The notes under the pieces are model-generated. The model worked only from the letters and a program-made list of their open reading frames with translations, made no database searches and was not told the origin of the DNA. A stretch of DNA of 64,000 nucleotides, from positions 79,501 through 143,500 of the forward strand of contig JAILWQ010000005.1 of NCBI GenBank assembly GCA_025698865.1. The letters are read 5' to 3'. Source of the DNA: Erythrobacter sp. Lineage in GTDB: Bacteria; Pseudomonadota; Alphaproteobacteria; Sphingomonadales; Sphingomonadaceae. Positions 1-8,715 of the stretch are shown one piece after another (position 1 is the stretch's first letter; each line of letters begins with the position of its first letter). The position numbers and the translations under genes were made by a program.

Positions 1-81
1 TCGCATTTCTTCGACGAGCATCGCCACGGACCGGCCGGCGAACTGGTGCCGCGCTGGGTCGACGAGGTGCTATCCGCCTGA
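1..81 (+). CDS. C-terminal end of an unidentified protein (truncated by window edge)
   Basis: The first 26 codons are open in frame 1 and end with TGA at 79-81, so this is the tail of a gene entering from the left. The visible residues are polar and end in WVDEVLSA; they contain no motif I recognise. Its last 12 bases overlap the convergent 3' end of the MoeB/ThiF-type gene. The function cannot be judged from this fragment. Confidence 0.55.
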   Translation, partial: SHFFDEHRHGPAGELVPRWVDEVLSA

Positions 82-843
82 CCCGCAGGCCCTGCATTCC
101 GGGTCCCTGGCGATGGCGAAGCTGCGCATGGCGGGGGCCAGCCCGTCGAGCAGGTGGACCCGGCCCCATTGCGGATCGCCCATGTCGGTGACGTCCCGAA
201 GCAGCGCGCGGATCGCCTGCATCGCGGCGAAACTGCCGATCCATCCTGCCATGGCGCCCAGCATCCCGTCTTCGGCGCAGCTGTCACAATCGTCGGCATC
301 GAAAGCATCGCCCACAAAACAGCGGTAGCAGGACTGGTCGGGCAGATGTCCGGCAAAGGCACCGACCTGCCCCTGGAACCGGCCGACGGCGGCGGAAAGC
401 AGCGGGACGCCCTGCGCCACGCAGGCATCGGAAACGCAGAGCCGGGTGGCGAAATTGTCGGTCCCGTCGAGCACGAGGTCCGCATCGCCGATCAGCGCGG
501 CAACGTTCTCAGGGAGGATTCGCGCGTCGCTGATCGAGACATCAAGCTGGCGGTCGAAATCGGCGCACCACTGGCGTGCGACCACCGCCTTGCCGTGGCC
601 GATGTCGCGCTCGGTATAGATGGTCTGACGCTGGAGGTTCGACAGCTCGACATCGCCATCGTCGACAAGGGTCAGCCGTCCGATCCCTGCCCCGGCAAGG
701 TACTGGAGCGCGGGGCTGCCGATCCCGCCAAGGCCGACCAGCACGAGATGCGCCTCGGCAAGCGCGAACTGGCCCGCTCCGCCGATCTGGGGAAGCACGA
801 TATGCCGGGCGAAGCGATCGAGGCGCTCGGGGGAAAATGCCAT
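70..843 (-). CDS. MoeB/ThiF/HesA-family sulfur-carrier adenylyltransferase
   Basis: This 257-residue E1-like protein would adenylate the C-terminal glycine of a small sulfur-carrier protein (MoaD or ThiS type) in molybdopterin or thiamine synthesis. The nucleotide-binding GLGGIGS lies at residues 37-43. It is followed by the family SNLQRQ segment near 68-73 and a DGTDNF motif near 126-131. Two Cys pairs (C172/C175 and C250/C253) fit the structural zinc site. The length matches MoeB/ThiF proteins without a rhodanese domain. Which carrier it serves cannot be told: no moaD, moaE or thiS gene is adjacent. The ATG at 841-843 is the natural start. It lies downstream of dnaA on the same strand, 98 bp away. 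Confidence 0.88.
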   Translation of the reverse strand: MAFSPERLDRFARHIVLPQIGGAGQFALAEAHLVLVGLGGIGSPALQYLAGAGIGRLTLVDDGDVELSNLQRQTIYTERDIGHGKAVVARQWCADFDRQLDVSISDARILPENVAALIGDADLVLDGTDNFATRLCVSDACVAQGVPLLSAAVGRFQGQVGAFAGHLPDQSCYRCFVGDAFDADDCDSCAEDGMLGAMAGWIGSFAAMQAIRALLRDVTDMGDPQWGRVHLLDGLAPAMRSFAIARDPECRACGSGG

Positions 844-872
844 GGAAAACCCGTTGGCACCATGTGCGTCGC

Positions 873-906
873 CTGTCGACAGAGCGGTGGACAGCCCTGT
901 CGACAG
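873..906. repeat. Two direct copies of the palindrome CTGTCGACAG
   Basis: Perfect copies of the 10-bp palindrome lie at 873-882 and 897-906, with a related GTGGACAG between them, in the 98-bp gap between dnaA and the MoeB/ThiF gene. They may be protein-binding sites, but they do not match the DnaA box consensus well. No function is assigned. Confidence 0.4.
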
Positions 907-941
907 ACGGCGCGGATCGGGTGGATCGCTGGCGGGGCGCG

Positions 942-2408
942 TCAGCTTTCGAGCTGGCGCAGCAGGCTGCGCACGTCACCGTCCATGTCGGCATCGCGCT
1001 GGCGCAGATCCTCGATCAGGCGGACGGCGTGGATCACGGTCGAATGGTCGCGTCCGCCGAACTTGCGGCCGATCTCGGGATAGGAGCGCGGGGTCAGCAC
1101 CTTGGAAAGGTACATCGCCACCTGACGCGGACGCACCACCGCGCGGGCCCGGCGCTTGCTGCTCATTTCGGAGCGGTCGATGCGATAGAACTGGCAGACC
1201 GTGCGCTGGATCTCGTCGATCGTGATCCGCCGGCGATTGGCCGAGAGGATGTCGGTCAACTGTTCCTCGGCCAGTTGGAGCGAAACCTCCTGCCCTGTCA
1301 ACTGGGCATAGGCGATCAGCTTGTTGAGGCCGCCGACCAGCTCGCGGATGTTGCGCGTGATCGTGCGGGCAAGGAAGTCGAGCACGTCCTCCGGCACTTC
1401 GAGCGGCGCGAACTTGGTCAGCTTGGAATGGAGGATCTTCTTGCGCAGCTCGATATCCGCGCCCTGGATGTCGGCGACCAGACCCATCGAAAGGCGCGAG
1501 AGCAGGCGCGGTTCGACGCCGTCCAGCGCCTGGGGCGCGCGGTCAGCGGCGAAGACCAGCCGCTTGCCCTCGGCCAGCAGCGCGTCGATCGTGTAGAGCA
1601 GTTCCTCCTGCGCGCTCGCCTTGCCGATGATGAACTGGATGTCGTCCACCAGCAGCAGGTCGAAGCTGCGCAGCCGGGCCTTGAACTCCAGCATCTGGTT
1701 CGATTTCAGCGCCTGGACGAATTCGACCATGAAGCGCTCGGCGCTGCAGTAGAAGATCCGGCTGCGCGGATGGGCCTGAAGGAAATTGTGGCCAATCGCG
1801 TGGAGGAGGTGGGTCTTGCCCTGTCCGGTCGCGCCCTTGAGATAGAGCGGCGAGAATTGCGGCTTGTCGGGCGCGGCCATGCGCTGCGCCGCGTTACAGG
1901 CGAGCACGTTCGCCTCTCCGGTCACGAAGGCGCCAAAGGTGAGGGTGGGGTCGAGCCCGACGCTGGAGGTGAAGCCCGCATCGCCGATCGTGTCGGCGGC
2001 GATCGCCATCATCGAATTGTCGGCGCCGTCATTGGCGGGCCGGCGGCCGTCGGTGTGGAAGCGCAGATCGGCGACCTGGCGGCGGCCGGGATGAACCTCG
2101 ATCTCCACCCGGCGCACATCGCTGCACGCGATCTTCCAGGCGAGGCCGAGGCGGTCGGAGAAGCGGTCCTTGACCCAGTCGGCCGAGAACTGCGTCGGCA
2201 GATAGAGCGCCAGCGTGCCGGTTTCCTTGTCGAGGCCGCCGACCTGGATCGGCTTGATCCACTGGCTGTGAAGCTGGTGGCCGAGATCCTTGCGCAGGCC
2301 CTGGCTGATATCCGCCCAGTCGGCCGCAAGGTTCACCGCTTCCAGATCTTCCATCGAATCCTCGCCTGCCTTCTTCTGCGTCCCGCTCGCATTTCCGAAC
2401 TTGCTCAT
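942..2408 (-). CDS. dnaA: Chromosomal replication initiator protein DnaA
   Basis: DnaA is the AAA+ ATPase that binds DnaA boxes and melts the origin to load the DnaB helicase. In this 488-residue protein the Walker A GATGQGKT sits at 192-199 and the Walker B segment LLLVDDIQF near 247-255. The C-terminal DNA-binding signature with GRDHSTV is near 450, as in all DnaA proteins. Domain I (about 1-105) and a short linker precede the ATPase core. The ATG at 2406-2408 gives the full-length product. rpsT lies upstream on the same strand. I see no cluster of strong DnaA boxes next to the gene, so the replication origin is probably elsewhere, as in many alphaproteobacteria. Confidence 0.98.
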   Translation of the reverse strand: MSKFGNASGTQKKAGEDSMEDLEAVNLAADWADISQGLRKDLGHQLHSQWIKPIQVGGLDKETGTLALYLPTQFSADWVKDRFSDRLGLAWKIACSDVRRVEIEVHPGRRQVADLRFHTDGRRPANDGADNSMMAIAADTIGDAGFTSSVGLDPTLTFGAFVTGEANVLACNAAQRMAAPDKPQFSPLYLKGATGQGKTHLLHAIGHNFLQAHPRSRIFYCSAERFMVEFVQALKSNQMLEFKARLRSFDLLLVDDIQFIIGKASAQEELLYTIDALLAEGKRLVFAADRAPQALDGVEPRLLSRLSMGLVADIQGADIELRKKILHSKLTKFAPLEVPEDVLDFLARTITRNIRELVGGLNKLIAYAQLTGQEVSLQLAEEQLTDILSANRRRITIDEIQRTVCQFYRIDRSEMSSKRRARAVVRPRQVAMYLSKVLTPRSYPEIGRKFGGRDHSTVIHAVRLIEDLRQRDADMDGDVRSLLRQLES

Positions 2409-2830
2409 GCCTTAAGCCCGCTTCCCCCGAGAGTGCGCGCGTGAACTGCGCGAACTCGATTTCTGAACACCGGCAAGGGTCCGGGCATAGCTCCGCCGTC
2501 TCCGGAATCGCACCTGCCCGGAGAGTCCTCTCGCCAGTCGAATCTGATTAGTCCAAACTTTGAAGCCCGGGCTGTCCCGCCCCGGGCAGACCCATCTTCT
2601 AGGTCGCGATCCGAACGCCGCGCAAGTGTGGGCAACGTAAAAAAGCTGAAATAATTGCGTTGACTCGGCCCAACCCGCAGACCCCCGTCGATGCCCTTGT
2701 TTTTACGCGATTTCGGGCTCCGACCATCCAAATTGGCGACGGCGAATCGCGAGGAATCCTAGAGTCGTCATGAGGCCGCGTGACGGGCAGGTTTCGGCCA
2801 GGAGACCTGTATGCGACCCCGAACGCGAAA
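2409..2830. other. Gene-free dnaA leader/promoter region
   Basis: About 420 bp between the rpsT terminator and dnaA carry no convincing coding sequence: the short open frames here lack family features or plausible ribosome sites. The AT-rich stretch around 2636-2660 stands out from the GC-rich surroundings and could hold the dnaA promoter. No DnaA-box cluster or riboswitch was recognised. Confidence 0.5.
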
Positions 2831-2858
2831 GGGGCCGGCACCGCAAGGCACCGACCCC
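2831..2858 (-). terminator. Rho-independent terminator of rpsT
   Basis: Read on the minus strand, GGGGTCGGTGCC and GGTGCCGGCCCC pair over 12 positions (including G-U pairs) around a TTGC loop and are followed by TTTCGCGTTC. It lies about 48 bases beyond the rpsT stop codon. Confidence 0.75.
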
Positions 2859-2905
2859 GAATGGTCTGGTCGATCTGGAGCCGCCGGCAGGCCGGCGACC
2901 GCGAA

Positions 2906-3166
2906 TCAGAGAGCGGCGACTCGCTTGGACAGTCGGCTCATCTTGCGGGCCGCAGTGTTCTTGTGGAACACGCCGCGGGCAACGCCGCGGGCCAGTTCGG
3001 GCTGTGCGGCCTTGAGCGCCTCGGCAGCCTTTTCCTTGTCGCCGGCCTCGACCGCGGCATCGACCTGCTTGAGGTAGGTGCGGATGCGGCTCACGCGCGC
3101 GGTGTTGATTGCGGCGCGGTTCTCGTTGCGGCGGATGCGCTTCTTGGCTTGCGGCGTATTGGCCAT
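2906..3166 (-). CDS. rpsT: 30S ribosomal protein S20
   Basis: S20 binds 16S rRNA early in assembly of the small subunit. The 86-residue product has the standard length, starts [15 protein letters not shown] as family members do, and contains the conserved internal segment with [13 protein letters not shown] near 67-79. It is rich in Lys, Arg and Ala and predicted to be helical. It sits between mutM and dnaA on the same strand, an order typical of Sphingomonadales, and is followed by its own hairpin terminator at 2831-2858. Confidence 0.98.
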   Translation of the reverse strand: MANTPQAKKRIRRNENRAAINTARVSRIRTYLKQVDAAVEAGDKEKAAEALKAAQPELARGVARGVFHKNTAARKMSRLSKRVAAL

Positions 3167-3340
3167 GTTCGTCCTTGGTCTGTCGCGTTTACAAGTGGCC
3201 GCGGCGAAGCGACCGGATTGCTTGGAAATCTGTCGAAAATCGGCGATCGGACCGCCGGAAAGCGGCGCACATAGGCGGCTTGCTGCGAATCGTCAAGGAA
3301 ATCGCGGGGCTTCGCGCGCGCCGTCGTCCTCGCGCAGGTC

Positions 3341-4156
3341 CTAACGCTGGCAGACTGGGCAGAACCACGTGCTGCGCCCGCCCTGGACGATGCGCCGGAT
3401 CGCGCCGCCGTCTTCGCGGTGGCAGCTCTGACCCTCGCGCCCATAGACGTCGAATCGGGTGGCGAAATAGCCGAGTTCCCCGTCGGGCTGGGCGAAATCG
3501 CGCAGGGTCGATCCGCCGTCGCGAATGGATTGCTCGAGCACCTCGCGGATCGCAGGCACCAGACGCCGCAATTGCGGCATGGTGACCTTGCCGCCGGCCT
3601 TGCGCGGGGCGATCCCGGCGCGCCACAGCGCCTCGCAGACATAGATGTTGCCGAGCCCCGCCACGATCCGCTGGTCGAGCAGCAGCAGCTTGATCGCCTG
3701 GCTGCGGCCCATCGTGGCGGCGCGCAGATGCTCGGCGCTCAGCGCATCGCCGAGCGGCTCCGGCCCCATCGCGGCAAAGGTGCTCCAGCTTTCCAGCCCG
3801 TTGGCATCGATCAGATCGACCGAGCCGAAGCGCCGGGGATCGTTCAGGGCAAAGCGATTGGTGGCGGTCTCGATCACCAGATGGTCGTGCTTTTCGTCCG
3901 CCTCGGGGTCGATCCGCCAGCGCCCGCTCATCCCCAGATGGAACACCAGCACGCGCTCCCGGTCGGTGTGGATCAGCCCGTATTTCGCCCGGCGCGAGAG
4001 GCCGGTGACCCGCGCGCCGGTCAGCGCCTGCACCAGATCGGGCGGAAAGGGCCGGCGCAGGTCCGGCCGGTTCAGGCGCACGGCGGTAATCGTCTCTCCG
4101 TCGAGAAAACGGGCAAGGCCGCGGACCGTGGTTTCGACTTCGGGCAATTCGGGCAT
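3341..4156 (-). CDS. mutM: Formamidopyrimidine-DNA glycosylase (Fpg/MutM)
   Basis: MutM excises 8-oxoguanine and ring-opened purines and cleaves the resulting abasic site. The catalytic nucleophile is the N-terminal proline, so the start must be the ATG at 4154-4156, which gives MPELPEVETT; the frame is open 12 codons further upstream but that start would bury Pro2. The product is 271 residues. A conserved lysine segment (KYGLIH) and HLGMSGRW follow. The C-terminal zinc finger ends FCPVCQR, but the first Cys pair reads CHRE instead of CxxC, so one usual zinc ligand is a Glu. The gene is divergent from ubiE, with 56 bp between starts. Confidence 0.95.
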   Translation of the reverse strand: MPELPEVETTVRGLARFLDGETITAVRLNRPDLRRPFPPDLVQALTGARVTGLSRRAKYGLIHTDRERVLVFHLGMSGRWRIDPEADEKHDHLVIETATNRFALNDPRRFGSVDLIDANGLESWSTFAAMGPEPLGDALSAEHLRAATMGRSQAIKLLLLDQRIVAGLGNIYVCEALWRAGIAPRKAGGKVTMPQLRRLVPAIREVLEQSIRDGGSTLRDFAQPDGELGYFATRFDVYGREGQSCHREDGGAIRRIVQGGRSTWFCPVCQR

Positions 4157-4212
4157 CGCCGGGGCTCCTAACACCCTTTGCCGCGCCTGCAATTGCCCCT
4201 AAGGCCGCCGGC

Positions 4213-4965
4213 ATGGACACCCACGGCACGAGCGCGAGCGAAAAAGTCTCCTTCGGTTACGAGGACGTCGCCCCAAACGAGAAGACCCAGCGTGTCGGCG
4301 CGGTCTTCTCCAACGTCGCGGCGAAATACGACGTGATGAACGATGCCATGTCGGGCGGGATGCATCGCCTGTGGAAGGACCGCTTCGTGCGCCGGGTGAA
4401 GCCCCAGCCGGGCGAGGCGGTGCTCGACATGGCGGGCGGCACGGGCGACATCGCCTTCCGCATGGCCGCGCGCGGGGCCGAGGTGACGGTGGCCGACATC
4501 AACCAGGACATGCTCGATGTCGGGATCGAGCGGGCGATGGAGCGCGGGATCGACGGGCTCGCCTGGTCCTGCCAGAACGCCGAGACGCTGAGCTATCCCA
4601 GCCGGATGTTCGATGCCTACACCATCGCTTTCGGCATAAGGAACGTGACCCGGATCGACCGCGCGCTGACCGAGGCGCATCGCGTGCTGAAGCATGGCGG
4701 GCGGTTCTTCTGCCTCGAATTCTCGACCACCGAATGGCCGGGCTTCAAGGAAGCCTACGATATTTATTCGCACAAGCTGGTGCCCCGCATCGGCAAGGCG
4801 ATCGCGAATGACGAGGACAGCTATCGCTATCTGATCGAATCGATCCGCCGTTTTCCCGCCATGCCCGAATTCGAAGCGATGATCCGTGATGCCGGTTTCT
4901 CGCAGACCCGCGTCGAGCCGATCATGGGCGGGCTGGTCGCCATCCATTCGGGGTGGAAGATCTAG
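4213..4965 (+). CDS. ubiE: Ubiquinone/menaquinone biosynthesis C-methyltransferase UbiE
   Basis: UbiE performs the SAM-dependent C-methylation of the benzoquinol ring in ubiquinone synthesis (and of demethylmenaquinone where present). The 250-residue protein has the family motif around YDVMNDAMSGGMHRLWKD near 39-56. The SAM-binding DMAGGTGD is near 74-81, and the C-terminal half contains EFSTTEWPGF. Length and motifs are complete. It starts an operon with ubiB, whose start lies 2 bp beyond its stop codon, consistent with a shared role in quinone synthesis. Confidence 0.97.
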   Translation: MDTHGTSASEKVSFGYEDVAPNEKTQRVGAVFSNVAAKYDVMNDAMSGGMHRLWKDRFVRRVKPQPGEAVLDMAGGTGDIAFRMAARGAEVTVADINQDMLDVGIERAMERGIDGLAWSCQNAETLSYPSRMFDAYTIAFGIRNVTRIDRALTEAHRVLKHGGRFFCLEFSTTEWPGFKEAYDIYSHKLVPRIGKAIANDEDSYRYLIESIRRFPAMPEFEAMIRDAGFSQTRVEPIMGGLVAIHSGWKI

Positions 4966-4967
4966 CG

Positions 4968-6533
4968 GTGCCACGCCCGCTCACGCATATCTGGCGGCTC
5001 GGAAAATGGGCGCGCATTGCCGCGCGCCACGGTGCCCTGCGCGGCATCCGGAACGATCCGAACGCGCCCCTGCCGGTCAAGCGGCTGATCGGCATCTTCA
5101 GCATCGGCACGATCAAGTCGCGCGAGCCGGACTATGCCGGCGCCTTCCGTGCGATCGGCCCGGCGGCGATCAAACTCGGGCAGACGCTGGCGACCCGTCC
5201 CGACCTCGTGGGCGAAGAGGCGGCGCGCAACCTGCTGACTTTGCAGGACGATCTGCCCCCCGTGCCGTTCGAGGAAATTCGCGCGAGCATGGAAGCGGCG
5301 TACGAGGCGCCGCTCGAGACCCTGTTTGCCGAGATCGACCCGGTGGCGGTCGGCGCGGCCTCGATCGCGCAGGTCCATCGCGGCGTGACGACCGACGGGC
5401 GCGATGTCGCGATCAAGGTGCTGCGGCCCGGCATCCGCGAACGCTTCGCGCGCGACATCAGGACCTACGAATGGGCCGCCGCCCACCTGGAGGCGCTCGG
5501 CAGCGACGAGGCGCGCCGGCTGCGCCCGCAACTCGTCATCGCCAATCTGAAGCGCTGGACCAATCGCGAGCTCGACCTGAGGCGCGAGGCGGCGAGTGCC
5601 TCGGAACTGGCCGAACACATGGTCGGCACGCAGAAATACCGCATCCCGCAGATCGACTGGGACCGGACCAATGGCCGGGTGATGACGATCGAATGGATCG
5701 ACGGCATCAAGATCTCCAACACCGAGGCGCTGATCGCGGCGGGCCACGACTTGCCCGACATCGCCGAGCGGCTGGTGCTGACGTTCCTGAAGCAGGCGAT
5801 CTCGGCCGGTTATTTCCACGCCGACATGCACCAGGGGAATTTGTTCGTTCAGGCCGACGGCACGATCGTGGCGATCGATTTCGGGATCATGGGCCGGATC
5901 GACCGCCGCGCGCGGCAATGGCTCGCCGAAATCCTCTACGGCCTGACGACCGGCAATTACCGCCGCGTCGCCGAGATCCATTTCGAGGCGCAATACGTGC
6001 CGAGCCATCACTCGGTCGACGAATTCGCCACGGCCTTGCGTGCCGTGGGCGAGCCGATGCGGGGCAAGCCGGTCAGCGAGCTCTCGGTCGGGCAGATGCT
6101 CGACGGCTTGTTCGCCATCACCCGCGATTTCGACATGCAGACCCAGCCGCATCTGCTGCTGCTGCAGAAGACGATGGTCATGGTCGAGGGGATCGCCACC
6201 CAGCTCGATCCGCAGATCAACATGTGGGACGTCTCGGCCCCCTTCGTGCGCGAATGGATCCGTGACGAGCTGGGGCCGGAAGCCGCGCTCGCCAACCGGA
6301 TTCGCGAGGATACCGAGACGCTGCTGCGCCTGCCCGCGCTGGTCCGGCGGCTGGAGGAGCATTATCCGCCGAAGGGCGGCGCGCCCGAACCGCCGCCCCT
6401 GCCCGATATCGAACTGATGTGGGAACGGCGCGCGCATCAGGAGCGCGACCTGAACTGGCTCGGCTATCTGGCCGCGGCGATCGTGGGCGGGGGAGCGATG
6501 TGGCTGGCGGCGGCGCAGGGCTGGATCGGCTGA
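4968..6533 (+). CDS. ubiB: Ubiquinone biosynthesis kinase-like protein UbiB
   Basis: UbiB is an ABC1/ADCK-family atypical kinase-like ATPase needed for coenzyme Q synthesis at the membrane. Family features are the KLGQ motif (AIKLGQTLATRPD), the lysine of AIKVLRPGI, HADMHQGNLF and the metal-binding AIDFGIMG. There is a hydrophobic C-terminal anchor around LGYLAAAIVGGGAMWLAAA. I choose the GTG at 4968, which follows the ubiE stop and has GGAAG 8 nt upstream. An in-frame GTG at 4953 inside ubiE is the alternative and would add five residues. The gene is co-transcribed with ubiE, and its 3' end overlaps the next membrane protein gene. Confidence 0.95.
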   Translation: MPRPLTHIWRLGKWARIAARHGALRGIRNDPNAPLPVKRLIGIFSIGTIKSREPDYAGAFRAIGPAAIKLGQTLATRPDLVGEEAARNLLTLQDDLPPVPFEEIRASMEAAYEAPLETLFAEIDPVAVGAASIAQVHRGVTTDGRDVAIKVLRPGIRERFARDIRTYEWAAAHLEALGSDEARRLRPQLVIANLKRWTNRELDLRREAASASELAEHMVGTQKYRIPQIDWDRTNGRVMTIEWIDGIKISNTEALIAAGHDLPDIAERLVLTFLKQAISAGYFHADMHQGNLFVQADGTIVAIDFGIMGRIDRRARQWLAEILYGLTTGNYRRVAEIHFEAQYVPSHHSVDEFATALRAVGEPMRGKPVSELSVGQMLDGLFAITRDFDMQTQPHLLLLQKTMVMVEGIATQLDPQINMWDVSAPFVREWIRDELGPEAALANRIREDTETLLRLPALVRRLEEHYPPKGGAPEPPPLPDIELMWERRAHQERDLNWLGYLAAAIVGGGAMWLAAAQGWIG

Positions 6534-7645
6534 GAGACGACACGGGCGTCGGTCGGGGCAGGGACGCGCCCGGCTGGGATCGCTACGCCCATTGGAGGCG
6601 TGGTCCCGCGGCAGTGCTGCTTGCCGTCCTGCTGGCGCTGATGCTTCTCGCGGCCTTCGCGCGGCCCACCGCGTCGATGGACGGGACCCCGGCGGAACAG
6701 GCGCCCGCCGCAACGACCGATTCCCGGCACCGGCGCGACGACGATCTCGCGCTCTACGACCGGATCATCGCGCGGGTCGCATCGGGCGAGAACTATTACA
6801 CCGCCGCCATGACCGAGCAGCGGGCGGGCGACTATCCCGTCCGCCCCGGCCTCGCCGTGCGGTTGCCCACGCTGGCGCTGATCCATGCGGCGATCGGCGA
6901 GGATGTGTTGCAGGCGATCGCCATACTCCTGCTCGGCGCGACCGGCTGGGCGTGGTGGCGCCGCTTCTCCGACGAGCCGGGCGGGGCGCGCTACCGCATC
7001 TACGCCGCGGCACTGGTGGTGCTGGGCGGATCGACCGTTCTCAACCGCTATTACTTCGTGCTCCACGAAATCTGGACCGGCATGCTGATCGCGCTGTCGC
7101 TCGGGCTGCACCGGCCGGGGCGGTACGGCTGGGCGCTGGCCGTCGCGGCGCTGGCGCTGGCCTTGCGCGAACATGCGCTCCCCTATGTCCTGCTGATGGG
7201 CGCGATGGCGCTGTGGCGGCGTGACTGGCGCGAGGGGGCGGCGTGGGCCGTGCTGACCGCGATCTTCGCCATCGGCTTCGTCCTGCACCTCCAGGCGGTT
7301 GCCGCGCTGGTTACGCCCGCCGATCCGCAAGGACCGCCTTGGCTGGTCATGGACGGAATGCGCGGCTGGCTGTCCAAGACCGTGCTGGCGAGCAATCTGC
7401 GGTTCCTGCCGCACTGGATCGCCGGCCCGTTGGCGGTGGCGATGGTGTTCGGCTGGAGCGGCTGGCGCAGCCCGGCTGGAACGACCGCGACCTTCCTTCT
7501 GCTCGGCTATGCGCTCGCCTTCATGCTCGCCGGGCGGGCGAACAATTTCTACTGGGGTGCGGTGATCGCGCCGATGATGTTCCTGGGGCTTGCATGGATC
7601 CCGATGGCGACTGCGTCGCTGATCCGCACGGTGCGCGTGCGATGA
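6500..7645 (+). CDS. Multi-pass membrane protein, first of a tandem paralogous pair
   Basis: The function is unknown. The 381-residue product has one N-terminal hydrophobic helix (around AAVLLAVLLALMLLAAF). A soluble loop with YDRIIARVASGENYYTAA and VRPGLAVRLPTLA follows, then about eight further hydrophobic stretches, and the protein ends near NNFYWGAVIAPMMFLGLAW. The architecture recalls GT-C-type polyprenyl-phosphate glycosyltransferases, but I see no clear catalytic Asp pair. I choose the GTG at 6500 because GGGGGA lies 5 nt upstream; this overlaps the ubiB end by 34 bp. A longer open frame from 6419 is unlikely because that part is Arg/Gly-rich read-through of ubiB. The stop overlaps the ATG of the paralogue downstream. 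Confidence 0.7.
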   Translation: MAGGGAGLDRLRDDTGVGRGRDAPGWDRYAHWRRGPAAVLLAVLLALMLLAAFARPTASMDGTPAEQAPAATTDSRHRRDDDLALYDRIIARVASGENYYTAAMTEQRAGDYPVRPGLAVRLPTLALIHAAIGEDVLQAIAILLLGATGWAWWRRFSDEPGGARYRIYAAALVVLGGSTVLNRYYFVLHEIWTGMLIALSLGLHRPGRYGWALAVAALALALREHALPYVLLMGAMALWRRDWREGAAWAVLTAIFAIGFVLHLQAVAALVTPADPQGPPWLVMDGMRGWLSKTVLASNLRFLPHWIAGPLAVAMVFGWSGWRSPAGTTATFLLLGYALAFMLAGRANNFYWGAVIAPMMFLGLAWIPMATASLIRTVRVR

Positions 7646-8715
7646 TGCTGCCCGACCGGCCCCTGCGCCTGCTTCCGCGCAGCGCCGGATGGGCCGTGCT
7701 GCTGCTGGTCGCGCTGGCCGGAATCTGGAACGCGGCTGCCCTGCAATCGCGCGACGGCGCCCACGCGGCAGACATCGCCGAGCGTCTGGAGCGCGGTGAC
7801 CGGGTCGATATGGACATGTACCGCGCAGTCGAGGCGCGGGTCGCGGCGGGCGAGGACTACTACATGGCCGTTACCGAGGAACATCGCCGCTTCGGCTTTC
7901 CCACGAGCCCTTCGGTCGCGGTGCGCACCCCGGTGCTCGCCTGGACAGGCGCGTTGTGGGGCGCGCAGGGCTGGCGCGTGATCGCGGTGCTTCTGTGGGC
8001 GGCGAACGTGCTCGCGTGGTGGCGCGCTTTCGCCGACACCTCCAACCTGGCCGAAAGGGCGGGGGCGGGCGCGTTTGCGGGCCTGTTCGGCGCAATCGCC
8101 TTCATTCCGGACGTTGCCTACAGCCACGAGGCGCTGGCCGGGCTTCTCCTGTCTCTCGCGCTTGCGCTTCGGGAGCGAAGCTGGCCCGCGGCGCTGCTCC
8201 TCGCCGCCTGCGCGGTGGCCCTGCGCGAGCTTGCTCTGCCGTTCCTCCTGCTGTGTCCCGTGCTGGCGTTTCTCGGCGAGCGGCGGAAGGAGGCCTCGGC
8301 CGTAGCAGGAACGATCGCCCTGCTGCTCGCCGGTTTCGCGCTCCATGCGGTCGCGGTGAGCGAAGCGCGCATGCCGGGCGATGTGGTTTCGCCCGGCTGG
8401 ACCGGCCTGATCGGACCGAGTCTGCCGCTTTACGGCATCCATGTGACCACTCTGATCCAGACGTTCCCTGCCTGGCTCGCCGGACCGCTGGGCGTCCTGC
8501 CGCTGCTCGGCTGGACGGCGATAGGTGGAAGGACAGGCACCTTCGCCCTCGGCTGGTTCGCCGGCTTCATGGCCTTCGTGGCGATCTTCGCGCGGCAGGA
8601 GAATTTCTACTGGATGGCCCTGTTCGTGCCCGCCTACGGAGTGGGTCTCGCTTACGTCCCGCGCGCGGTTGGAGATCTCGTCAGGCGGCGCGAGGCCCCC
8701 ACCGCCATGTCCTGA
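7642..8715 (+). CDS. Multi-pass membrane protein, second of a tandem paralogous pair
   Basis: The function is unknown. This 357-residue protein is a diverged copy of the preceding one: it shares an N-terminal helix, a loop reading YRAVEARVAAGEDYYMAV and VAVRTPVLAW, a series of membrane helices, and an ending QENFYWMALFVPAYGVGLAY. The ATG at 7642 overlaps the TGA of the upstream gene (ATGA), so the two are probably translationally coupled and could form a complex. The open frame extends upstream to 7243 but that part is a shadow of the first paralogue. Its last 35 bases overlap the convergent gene at 8681-9070. Confidence 0.7.
   Translation: MMLPDRPLRLLPRSAGWAVLLLVALAGIWNAAALQSRDGAHAADIAERLERGDRVDMDMYRAVEARVAAGEDYYMAVTEEHRRFGFPTSPSVAVRTPVLAWTGALWGAQGWRVIAVLLWAANVLAWWRAFADTSNLAERAGAGAFAGLFGAIAFIPDVAYSHEALAGLLLSLALALRERSWPAALLLAACAVALRELALPFLLLCPVLAFLGERRKEASAVAGTIALLLAGFALHAVAVSEARMPGDVVSPGWTGLIGPSLPLYGIHVTTLIQTFPAWLAGPLGVLPLLGWTAIGGRTGTFALGWFAGFMAFVAIFARQENFYWMALFVPAYGVGLAYVPRAVGDLVRRREAPTAMS

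Noticed and set aside
2409..2905. Replication origin next to dnaA
   Set aside because: No cluster of TTATCCACA-like boxes and no AT-rich 13-mers were found; the AT-rich patch alone is not enough.
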